A stretch of 64,000 nucleotides of DNA from assembly GCA_012932295.1 (NCBI GenBank), contig JAAONU010000002.1, positions 24,335,770 through 24,399,769 of the forward strand, in the 5' to 3' direction. The DNA is from Cyclina sinensis. Its lineage: Eukaryota; Mollusca; Bivalvia; Venerida; Veneridae. Numbering within the stretch: position 1 is the first letter of the stretch; every line of letters starts with the position of its first letter. The notes beneath the pieces were generated by a model. The model was given only the letters and a program-made list of their open reading frames with translations, had not been told where the DNA came from and made no database searches. Of this stretch, positions 13,001 to 22,929 are shown piece by piece. The translations under genes and the position numbers were made by a program.

Positions 13001-16000
13001 CTAGGTATAACGTTCGTAAGCAAAACCATAACTTTCACTATATCTTACTGAAGTTAGCGCCCTAGTAACCTGAAGATGGTGACCTAGCGGCCTAGAATTG
13101 GCGGTCTAGCGGCCTATCAGTTTGAAGTTGGGTACCTAGCGGCCTGAAATTGGCGGTCTTGCGGCCTAGCAACCTGAAGTTGGGGATCTAGTGGCCTGAA
13201 ATTGGCGGTCTATCGGCCTGGCAACCTGAAGTTGGCGACCTAGCGGCCTGAAGTTGTCCGCTAAGCAGTCTTGCAGTCTATTGTGCTTTTACAAAACTGA
13301 CTTGGTAAAAAGATAAGGCCGCTGACTTCAGGCAGTTAGGTCGCCAGGTTGCTAACTTCAGGCCACTGGTAGTTTGAAATTTTTCAAAATAATGAAAATT
13401 CTGTTAATGTGTTTCAATTGGCGAGAATACACCACTAACGCGATTGTTTAGTTATAATAAGTTATTACATGCTAAGTCTTTGCTATAAGGCAATTTCTTT
13501 GTGTTCTACTGAGCGTTAATGTGCTTTTTCATTGATTTATTAAAAATTTTATTTTTAAGGCGTATTTTTTACCGTATTATGTCAGTCATTTTTGGGTAAA
13601 AATACATGATGCTGCCAGGTCGCCTACTTCAGGCCGCCAGTCCGCTAGACCACTGACTTTAAACCGCTGGGCCGCTAGGCTGCCAACTTTAGTGAGATCC
13701 TTAATGCTCACCCCAAATTTAAATATTCCTTAAATCCTTTTCCGCTTTACTCGAAAGTAAAAGTCTTACTCTATTAAAATTTGATTTTCATTAATAAAAT
13801 AAGTCATTCTAAAAGAATGAAGCTATGTCTGTTGCAGTGTTTTATGAACTGCCGATCTGAGCTGCTCGAAGAGGAAGCATTTGAAAGATGTTCTTTCGAC
13901 AAAACTGAAAATCTCGTTTAATACGCCTATATATTGCTTAAAAATACCTTACCTGTACACGTTTGCCCGTCGGTACTCAGAAACATTCTTGTCGGGCATT
14001 CACACTGGTAACTGCCGAAATTATTTTTACAGCCATGTTCGCATGGATGACCGTAGCATTCATCAATATCTAAGACAATATACATAGTTTCATTTAAACT
14101 TCTCTTTTAAAATATGACAATATGAAATGCCAATAAAGCCAAAACTCATTTAGGATAGAAAACTAAAAAGCTTCATTTTAGAGAAGTCCAATAATAGAGA
14201 CCGATATAAAGCAGCACGGGAACGCTTTAAATAAAGCCCAGTGGTTCGTCGTTAATTTGGCCCGACCCTGCAACTTAGAGGACGTTGCGTCTTTAACGAA
14301 CTTACAGTTCCACTAACGCCTGAGTTTAATAAGCTAAATTTGAAGCTCATCGTCATCGAGCTAACAGTACCATAGGAGACAAGATGTGAGGACGGCTATG
14401 AGAGGAAGGAGGCAAAGTACACAGAGCTTCTGGACTTTGCAGGCAATGAGGTTGGCGTACCTGGCTGTTCCCTGTTGAAATAGGCGTTAGAGGGTTCTGC
14501 TCGCAGTCCGTAAAAGCAGACTGATGTCAGCAATTGGATCTACTTGCAGGGAGAGACGAAGGCTATCCAGAGACTGAGCCAAGCTGCTGAACGTGCGTCT
14601 AGCTCGTAGTGGCTGAGACGGGAGGAGAAGGGCTGGAAGCAATCAACTTAAACGTGACTCATCACCACTGTGGGACCACCCGCTATGAGAGATTTAATGA
14701 TAGCGGACTCCATGCTGATGATGTTGGTTGTGGAGCAGTTTACACTGTATATCTACACATGCAAAAACTTATTTGGCACTACAGACGAGGGATTGACAGA
14801 CCGACATCTAAACACTGACATATTTCCTCAGTCTGCTGAACGTTTGTGTCAAGTTATTTCATAATCATGTAATGTATGAATGAGTAACAAAGCGAAAATG
14901 AACAGAAAGATAGGCAGTATAAGGCAGACGAAAAACAGAAAAAAATAACGGAAGGATTGATAGTTTACGACTCATTACCTCTATGTGATAAACATGTTCT
15001 TTTAATTCGTTTAATGTACTGATGAAATATAATTATAGCTGACACAAAAATAAAGGTAGGCAAACGTTTAGTATTTTATATCATTAGTCAGTATATACGA
15101 TGAACTTCTTAAACATTTAAAAGTGCCAATGTTACTAAAATACCACATACCGATATGACAGGCGTGTCCAGTGATACCCGAGGGACAGACACAAGAACCA
15201 TTCACGCAAGTTCCGCCATTTGCACAGTCAGGATTGCAACCTGATAGTAGCAGATCGGCTGGTAAATCACATGGTCGTAAATACCCTGGAATAAATATTG
15301 ACAAAGTGGAAACTGACAAAGACTCATATAACTTTTTTTTCCTTTCAAAAGGCTCAGATCGCTGTCTTTAAATATCATACACATATCATAACGAGAAACG
15401 TCTATATTTTATTACATTTATTTCTGTGACATTTTTTAAACTCGAAATTCTAAGTCCATGCAATGGGTTTCAAGTTCAGATTAATTTAAAGTCAGGCATT
15501 TGATTCTATTTTTCAACGTATATCGTTGACATATATTTAAAACTGGTTCGCAAAATTACTTTACAAATTAATGAAATTAAATTATATATTTTAAAAAAAT
15601 GACGTCGCTACGTAACCGTCTCCATCACAAGGCTGAGGTTCACTTTCTACCAAATGACTGGCTGTCAAGGATAAATCCAGAGCACAGTTTGGAATGTCAA
15701 GGTCAAAGTTGATCTTGTATCCTGGCTGGCAAAATGGGAGATGGTTCAGGCATCCAATCGAGGGAACTTCGGTGATCCCATGACAATTGGCTTGAAGTAA
15801 AACAATCTAAAGCTCATCAACAACTTTGAAATAAATAAATAAATAAATAAATTAAAAAAATAAATAAATAAATAAAATACTACGTTCTGCACTATTCAGT
15901 AATAAATAATTTATTTTCAATGAAATCTGGCTCGAAATATAAATGGAACTGTCCAGACTGAAAAGTAGGCAAGTCCGTTTTGTTCATTTAGTGGGAACAG

Positions 16001-18093
16001 GTTTAAATTGTTTGGTAGTCTTTATTATAAAGCATATTAGCTTTAACATGCTCTACTACCTTACCTCCCTCCTCTATACATATAGGTATTCCATGGTCTA
16101 GGGACAGAACGAACCCTGCCGGACAACTTACATCTTCAACAAGTTTCTTACAAACAAATCCCCTATCTTTTTTAAGTGCTGTGTAACCATCGCCACACAT
16201 TTCTGGAATTGAATTATAAAAAAATATGCCAAAACAATTGATGCAGAAATCTAATAATTTTATGCCAGTGAAATTGAATAAAAAATGCTTGTATGATGTG
16301 CCAAAAGAATTGAACTAAAATATAATGTGCAAATGGAATTGGACCTGAGCTATAATGTGCAAATGGAATTTTACTTGAGATATAATGTGCAAATGGAAAT
16401 GAACTAGAAATATGATCTACAAATGGAATTTGACTAGAGTTAAAATGTGCCAATGGAATTGAACTAGAAATATAAAGTGCAAATGGAATTGAACTAGAAA
16501 TATTACCTGCAAATGAAACTAAAGTAGAAATATATGATGTGCTAATGAAATTAAATTGGAAATCTATAACATGCCAACTGAATTGAACTAAAATATATAA
16601 TGCCAATGGAATTGAAGTTGAAATTATAATGCCCCACTGGAATTGAATAAGATATATGTATTATGAATGGTAGTGATATTGAACTTAAAATGTAATGTGC
16701 AAATAAAATTGAACTAGAAATATAATATGCCAATGGTATTAAATACATTTATACCAATGGAACTGAACTGGAAATATATAATATGCCAATTAAGTTGAAC
16801 TTAATATGTAATGTGCACATCGAATTTAACTAAAATACATTATGTACTAATGGAATTGAACAAGAATTACAATATGCCAATGAAATTGAACTAGAAATAT
16901 ATTATGCCAATGGAATTAAAGAAGAAATGTCTAACATGCCAAAAGTATTGAACTAGAAATATAATATGCAATTAAAATCGAACTGGAAATATAGTATGCC
17001 GATGAAATTGATGTTGAAATATATTGAACATGGAATATAATATACAGTGGAACAGATGTTTAAATCAGTCCTTTGCGAGACAATAATTCTGACAATAAGT
17101 CTCCGTTCAGATGTTTAAATCAGTCCTTTGCGAGACAATAATTCTGACAATAAGTCTCCGTTCAGATGTTTAAATCAGTCCTTTGCGAGACAATAATTCT
17201 GACAATAAGTCTCCGTTCAGATGTTTAAATCAGTCCTTTGCGAGACAATAATTCTGACAATAAGTCTCCGTTCAGATGTTTAAATCAGTCCTTTGCGAGA
17301 CAATAATTCTGACAATAAGTCTCCGTTCAGATGTTTAAATCAGTCCTTTGCGAGACAATAATTCTGACAATAAGTCTCCGTTCAGATGTTTAAATCAGTC
17401 CTTTGTGAGACAATAATTCTGACAATAAGTCTCCGTTCAGATGTTTAAATCAGTCCTTTGTGAGACAATAATTCTGACAATAAGTCTCCGTTCAGATGTT
17501 TAAATCAGTCCTTTGTGAGACAATAATTCTGACAATAAGTCTCCGTTCAGATGTTTAAATCAGTCCTTTGCGAGACAATTATTCTGACAATAAGTCTCCG
17601 TTTTGAATGGCTGATCCATTCTTACTAAACATTGTGAAGTATCCTTTTCGTTACAGATATATCTTAAAAAGCAGGTGTAAACGAAACATTTCATGATACA
17701 TAATAATAAAAACTTCTACATACATCTATATGCATATCTAGATATATATACTCCAAATATCTTAACGTCACAAAAACTGCCTGCAAAAAAGCTGAAAACG
17801 TTTGTCAAGTTAGCCTCACAAAATTATAACATAAACATTCACTGTTACTTTACAATGTCTTGACACATGCAAAACAGTCACTATTACTTCACCTGAGGCC
17901 TGCAGATCTGACAAACAAACGATATGACCATCTTGGTCCATGTGGTAGAACTCGTTCGACCCACAGTACTCCTGGTATTCAGCCAGTTTACAAACAAATC
18001 CGCCATCTTTTCTGGCTATCTGTGCGCCTTCTTGTAAATTAAAAGTTATTTTGATCTTAACAGAAACTAAAGTGAATAAGAGTCATTTTATAG

Positions 18094-18133
<40 letters not shown>

Positions 18134-21006
18134 GGCACGCACGTACGCAAGAAACAATTAATAGTACAAGCACTTAAACTGTTAATACCAGCAGTAGGCT
18201 TATCAGTCGAAACACAAAAATATTGTTAGTTGATTAAATGATATACATAAAGACTGAAACTATAAAACAATAGGATAAGTTTTTCTCACACCGGAAGCAG
18301 CCTAATGAATTTTGTCCCCGAGTAATTAAAAACGGATTGTCAAAATATCGCGTATGCAATGAATGAGTTAAAAATACCTGAACAAATTAAATCAGCGTCA
18401 TTTCTGGAAATACATTCGTATACTTCTCCAAGTTTTGCTATAACAAAGTCTTGGTCACACATTGGTACAACGTAGAGCGGGAGTTCACCTTGTAAGCAAC
18501 GAAACCCATCTAGTGTTTGTGTAGTGATGGTTCCTGGTCCACAGGGTGTAGACTGCTGGGACTTAATTAGATATCCATCTGTGACTGACTTACACACAGA
18601 TCCGGAATTAGAGACAACAAGAAAATGGCCGTATTCGCATGGGTTTGTTGTCTCGCTAAGAAACTTTTCAGACAGGCGAATCGGAATACATGCACCTTCA
18701 TAGAAAACCTCACCTTAAACGAAAGGTAAACTTTAACACAAAAACTGATTTAGCAATAACATGCACTAGTCAATACAGGTAGAAAGAAATAACTTTTTTC
18801 ACATTAAGTGATCTTTGTCATTGTAAATGGAAATAATGATTTTTTTTTAGTTTAATACCTTCAAAACACAATGACTCGTCTGTCCGGTTTGATTCAATGC
18901 AACGTGTTTCACCAAACGTTGACTGTACACCAGAATGTCCTGGCGGACAGGTGGTCACAGGTATGCAAGCCATTTGTCCATCGGCAAGCTCATGCTGTTG
19001 TTTCCCCGCTGGACACGTAGGGACAGGTCTTGGTTCAGGTGGTCGAATATATTGACAAACTCTGCAATATATTGCATTAAAGATTATTTTTTATCCAAAG
19101 AACATTACCATTAATTTTTACCGTCATTTATTAAAGATTTCAACATCATCATCATTAATATTTATTATTATTATCTTTGTATTTGTTCCATTCATAAACA
19201 AGTTAAAAATTTTGGGCAAAAGAATAATTGTGGTACAGTAAACGTTAGCTGTCTTATCACATAACCTGCCAACCGCAGATTGCACAGGCTGCAAACCCTC
19301 CGGGCATGATATCTCTGTCACTGTTTGTGTCTCACTTTCGCATTTCACGCCATCTTCTGTGCGAACTACTTTTTGGCCGTAAGGACAAGGCACGCACTGA
19401 ATGCCACGTGACGTCATAGATGGTACCCTGTCATCTGAGCAAACGGACTGCGGAAAGACGGGATCAATACAAATGTAGCCTTCGTGTGACATTGCTGCGA
19501 CCTTTCCTTCTTCACATTCTGGTATGTCAACAGCTTCTTTAACTGCTTTTAGGCCAGATTTGAATTCCATTGACTGGTGTTTTATATGTGGCAACTTATT
19601 GTTTATTGACTGTTCGGGTACTGATAATGGAGCACATTTCCAACCTGAGCTTGTGTAAGTTAAGCGGGTCCCTTCCGCACATCTTGTATTTTTTACAGAT
19701 GTTTGATTAATACAGAGATCTTGGCCCTCTGATTTAATTTTTACTGACCCATCAGGGCAAGTAATTAACGCAGTTGTATGTTGTGCGACTCTGCATTCGA
19801 AATCGATAAACATCTGGCCGTCTTAAACAAAAAAAAAAAAAAAAATGAAGATTACATGAAGCCAAGATTATCCTGACATCAATCCTTGAAAAAAAATGTA
19901 TACAGATTTTAAATCTTTATAAATATAATCACAGAACAAATCAGTGAATCGAATGCAGACCAAAAGAACAACAGTCATAATTCCGTAATAAAGGAGAAAA
20001 AACTTAAAAATCAAATTAGAATTTACACAAACATCAGTTAAAGACAAATAGTTTGTCATATGAGAATAATTAAAACGTATGCATAAGTGTGGTTTGTACG
20101 CATGTTATTTAACTAAGGACACACCTGGACAATATGGTTCTGTCTCTGCTTTCTTGCGTGTCTGCTCCGCCTTTGTCGGAGTACAGAATTCAGCGCCTCC
20201 AGCTACACGTTTTCTATATCCTTCTGGGCAAACAAACGTTTCTTCTTCTGCAGGACTGTCTTGCAATATGTCATTGCGTTTAATGTTCCTTTTGTGGGTT
20301 TTCAAGAAGAAATTCGATTTCAAGCCTTTGCCTTTACTGCGAGAGACAATACGATAGGGCGGATGCTTCGCAAATGTCATGCTAGTCTTTTCATCACCAG
20401 GGCTGAATGCAGCTGGTATCTTGCTGAAATGTTTGAATATTTATTGTGTATCATGATGGCTATTGTATCACGGTATGTCATGAAACTATCTGTTCTTGTC
20501 TGTAGTGTTTAAGATGTTTATAAATATCTTTACTTCCCTTCATTATCATTTTTTCAAGGAATGTTGAATTTACCACGTGTAGCCATTCAAACTCTCGCCG
20601 TAGAAATACACGAGTTGCATGTATACACATGAAAACAGTTCCGCAAAAGTAATTCCAGTTCTGCGAGGATAGCATAATTGTATTTTCTGTTTAAATTTTA
20701 GCGTTAATGTCAGTTACACATTGACCTTACCTAGATACGTTTATTGTTATGGTCTATGGATATTGACGCATTATTAAAATGCCCCATAAGGAGATCCACG
20801 AAGAATTGAAGTCAAGTTATGAATATATATAGAATTAGTTGTCTAACTATCAAGAATTACCAGTTACATTCTTACGATGCTACAGCATAAATATAAATGC
20901 AAAATATTTTTGAAAACACGTACCTTTCCTTAGCTCTTGCAAAGGTAATCGATACTGCTATACCATAGATTACTACAAGACTTATAACCGACATATACGT
21001 ATCCAT
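10004..21006 (-). CDS. Secreted cysteine-repeat and EGF-domain protein, 14 exons, 874 aa
   Basis: Extracellular, probably matrix or secreted-layer protein; exact role unknown. Exons, 5' to 3': 21006-20924, 20423-20125, 19821-19266, 19061-18859, 18713-18378, 18030-17893, 16202-16065, 15790-15617, 15285-15151, 14069-13953, 12042-11947, 11695-11570, 10695-10600, 10131-10004. All introns are GT-AG, phases agree, and the exons sum to 2625 nt (874 codons plus TAG). A signal peptide (residues 1-25, start [12 protein letters not shown]) precedes a Lys/Arg-rich linker to about 90. Residues 93-640 hold many short repeats of the type C-P-x-G-x(8-12)-G-x-x-C, loosely like apicomplexan oocyst-wall repeats. 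Residues 659-874 are three EGF + calcium-binding EGF pairs. There is no transmembrane segment and the protein ends just after the last EGF. I recognise the modules but not the whole protein. Confidence 0.88.
10830..11085 (-). mobile_element. tRNA-derived SINE, partial
   Basis: On the minus strand, 11035-11005 holds a B-box-like 'ggtcgcgagtttgatcc' with an A-box-like 'gcatggtaaggcaacta' upstream. The body ends with 'tgcattttcctccgc' and 'taccaacgatagataaat'. Related copies lie at about 41175-41400 and 49455-49660. It sits in intron 12 of the EGF gene. Confidence 0.5.
12078..12955 (+). mobile_element. Element with an array of about 146 bp, rich in nuclear-receptor half-sites
   Basis: It begins with 'agagcaccgctaagcggagc' and 'ttatatgccc' and ends near 'ataatatgcccccttt', so the ends look inverted. 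Between them 5-6 units repeat about every 146 bp ('gtgaccttgacctttga' near 12343, 12481, 12629, 12773). One unit (12475-12489) holds a perfect AGGTCACTGTGACCT. It lies in intron 10 of the EGF gene. No ORF. Confidence 0.65.
13040..13700. repeat. Palindromic 'cggcctgaagttgg' minisatellite element
   Basis: About nine units of roughly 25 bp ('cctagcggcctgaagttggc') run in plus orientation at 13045-13270. The reverse complement ('aacttcaggccgctag'-like) recurs at 13315-13375 and 13610-13695. The two arms could fold into a large imperfect hairpin around an AT-rich centre, as in a foldback element. Confidence 0.65.
14360..14660 (+). pseudogene. Old non-LTR retrotransposon remnant (RT C-terminus)
   Basis: This patch is richer in GC than its surroundings. 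One frame gives [19 protein letters not shown], and further on AAERAS and WLRREEKGW appear, broken by stops at the places where animal LINE proteins read 'RKRAKY...EVGCRGF...AAERASNWLW'. Several in-frame stops show it is dead. It lies in intron 9 of the EGF gene, on the opposite strand. The match is from memory of the motif pattern. Confidence 0.45.
15828..15878. repeat. (AAAT)n microsatellite
   Basis: About eleven 'aaat' units interrupted once by 'taaaaaaa', in intron 7 of the EGF gene. Confidence 0.9.
16214..17045. repeat. Degenerate minisatellite of about 30 bp, roughly 27 copies
   Basis: The unit is close to 'tgccaatggaattgaactag' plus 'aaatataa'. Copies vary widely. The long minus-strand ORF here (16214-16606) is only the periodic translation of the repeat. 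It lies within intron 6 of the EGF gene. Confidence 0.85.
17047..17602. repeat. Near-perfect 55-bp minisatellite, 10 copies
   Basis: The unit starts 'cagatgtttaaatcagtcct' and ends 'gacaataagtctccgtt'. Ten copies run head to tail; the only variation I see is C/T in 'tttgcgag/tttgtgag' in three neighbouring copies and one A/T near the end. Such uniformity means recent expansion, so copy number is likely variable between individuals. Confidence 0.95.
18100..18132. repeat. (CA)n microsatellite
   Basis: Uninterrupted 'ac' run of about 15 units followed by 'gcaggcacgcacgtacgc', in intron 5 of the EGF gene. Confidence 0.95.
20924..21006 (-). other. EGF gene exon 1: start codon and signal peptide
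   Basis: The ATG is at 21006-21004. The exon encodes about 20 hydrophobic residues ([17 protein letters not shown]), then ARAKE, and ends at a GTACGT donor in phase 2. This matches the phase-2 acceptor of exon 2 (TTTCAG at 20424-20429). A signal peptide here fits the disulphide-rich remainder. I see no TATA box directly upstream. Confidence 0.85.
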
Positions 21007-22660
21007 TGTTAATACACTTTTCCAGCTTACAGTGTACATTAATATCTAAAAGCAGTACAAAACACTTGAGATAGAAGTTATAATTAGTTGAGTTACAATA
21101 AGTGTGTGACTAACTCATTTCTATCCCATGACAAACGTTGCTTCCAGTGGTGTATATTAAGCATTACGTATTTCTTTATAACAAACATAACATTACGAAT
21201 GAACTTCTTGCTACAAAGTTTTTGTTACAAAGCTTTTGTTTATTTTGCAATCATTTACAGTCAAGTTTTGTTTGCTTAATTGTAAAACTGTTTTCTACGA
21301 TTTGTTTAATTTTCTTTATAGTTAAAATGAAAACAGCAGTGGTAGACCCTATTTATTGATGTTTACTCATGTAGCAAAAATTTCCAGACACTCGTTAACA
21401 TTTCATATAAGCTTTTATTCAACGAATACCGGAACATGTACCAAACTCCTGTACATCCATCTAGTCAGTATATGTTGTTTAAGAGTACAACATCTGAATA
21501 CTTAAATAAATTTAGATATCTGTATGTGGAGAACATTGTCCTTGTCAACAATTGCAACAGCAACAACGACGACAACATCAGTTACCTCACTGTACACTAC
21601 ACTACACCCCACCCCACCGCACCCCACCCCACCACACCACACCAAACCACACCAAACCCCCATCCACCCCACCCCACTACACCCCACTACACTACACTAC
21701 ACTACACCACACCACACTGCACCACATTACACCACACCACGCTACTCTACGCTACACTACACCACTCCAGTCCACACTCTACTCCGCTCCATTCCAGCAC
21801 TCCACTCCGCTCAACTCCATTCCACTCCACTAATCTCTGGTGGAACGCACAGATTCAAATAAGACCAGCAAAAGGACGGACGACCAGGAGCATAGACATA
21901 TAAATATAATGTAATGAAGTAAAACTAAAACGAAATCCTTCGAAAATTGATCGTTCACAATATTTTCTTATACCATAAAGATAAACGAGAAAGGCTCAGA
22001 AACTCCTCTAGGAAATGTCGAACTGAAAATTCCATTTATTTCTATACAACTATTTGATTATTATGATTAATGGATTGGATATATTTCAAAAAGGAAATGC
22101 ATTCAATAGACGAACAATGGATTGCTAGATGGACGGACGTGCGTGAGTCATAACACTGTGTCGTCATTTCAGGCGCAAAAATCTTTTAAACATAATTACA
22201 ATATTTTAACTACTGAATCAAATGAACTCGAAAGCGTTACTATGCCATCTTAAAATCGACCAAGAACACTTACACAGTTGAATACAATTATGCAGTATTT
22301 CTTCGTTTCTATTCTAACATATGTGTAGACCCTGAGCTCAACAAACAATACTAGCATTGTTTTAAAATACAACTAAATAAAAGAGTTTTTTTTTCAATCA
22401 ATACATACAAACATACAAATCAAAGTGGTTACATATTTATACTTCAATGACTACAAAATGACGATATCATCTTTTTCAAGGTATCGACTTATATGTTTAC
22501 ATGTAGGATTTTGAAAAAATGAAAAAAAAAGGTGTTTTTATTTTAGAATAGGGAGAAAATCATGTTTAGGAAGGATGAGAAAAAAGGTCTAGGAAATGCT
22601 GAAAAAAGTAATAATAAAAGAGAAATATAATGAAGAAGAAAAAAGTAAAAGAAGATTATG
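21007..22660. other. Upstream flank of the EGF gene; no other gene seen
   Basis: AT-rich apart from the CACCC tract. A sequence at about 20700-20790 in intron 1 has a diverged match at 43260-43345. I see no TATA box and no second gene. Confidence 0.4.
21590..21840. repeat. Low-complexity CACCC/CACTA tract
   Basis: About 250 bp of pyrimidine- and A-rich simple sequence ('caccccaccccacc', 'ctacactacactac', 'cactccactccgctc'), with almost no G on the plus strand. ORFs of up to 155 codons arise here in all three plus frames, which is the mark of a simple repeat and not of a gene. Confidence 0.9.
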
Positions 22661-22669
22661 TCGCTTGGA

Positions 22670-22855
22670 AGGGTGAAAAATACAGAAAAGACAATTGCAT
22701 ATAAAATATGTTGAAAGTGGGGGAAAAAAAAAAATAGAAGATCGTTTCCTTTGAAAAATACAGAAAAGACAATTGCATATAATATCTGTTGAAAGTGGGG
22801 GGAAGAAAACAAAACAAAAACAAAAACAAAATAGAAGATCGTTTCCTTTGTCATT
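22670..22855. repeat. Tandem duplication of about 80 bp
   Basis: The phrase 'aaaatacagaaaagacaatt' with 'gttgaaagtggggg' and 'aatagaagatcgtttccttt' occurs twice (about 22675 and 22755). The copies differ mainly in A-run and 'caaaaa' lengths. The region is just beyond the 3' end of the LINE. Confidence 0.8.
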
Positions 22856-22929
22856 TATTTAAGATAGGGTTTATGTATATTTGCAGTCATTTTTTTTAAG
22901 TGGTGTTACCAATATTGTAAGTTAATGTT

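Larger units (their letters stand above)
10004..15285 (-). other. EGF gene exons 9-14: three EGF / cbEGF pairs, one domain per exon
   Basis: Exons 9, 11 and 13 encode short EGF domains ([36 protein letters not shown]). Exons 10, 12 and 14 encode calcium-binding EGF domains starting DIDEC, DVDEC and DVNEC, with the C-x-N-x-x-G-(S/G)-Y-x-C core ([30 protein letters not shown]). The D/N-x-D/N-E start, the Asn for beta-hydroxylation and the aromatic residue needed for calcium are all present. Every boundary is phase 1, so pairs can be gained or lost in frame. Confidence 0.9.
16065..18030 (-). other. EGF gene exons 6 and 7: duplicated 138-bp exon pair
   Basis: Exons 18030-17893 and 16202-16065 are both 138 bp and phase 1-1. 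Their products align: [16 protein letters not shown] and [16 protein letters not shown]. This is a clear exon duplication that left the reading frame unchanged. The intron between them consists almost wholly of minisatellite DNA. Confidence 0.8.

Noticed and set aside
16214..16748. 130- and 65-codon minus-strand ORFs
   Set aside because: Periodic translation of the 30-bp minisatellite in an EGF-gene intron.
21436..21903. 155-codon ORF rich in His, Pro and Thr
   Set aside because: All three plus-strand frames are open across the same CACCC/CACTA tract, which is what a G-poor simple repeat gives.
22543..22854. 103-codon Phe-rich minus-strand ORF
   Set aside because: Low-complexity A-rich DNA with an 80-bp tandem duplication; no domain and no splice context.
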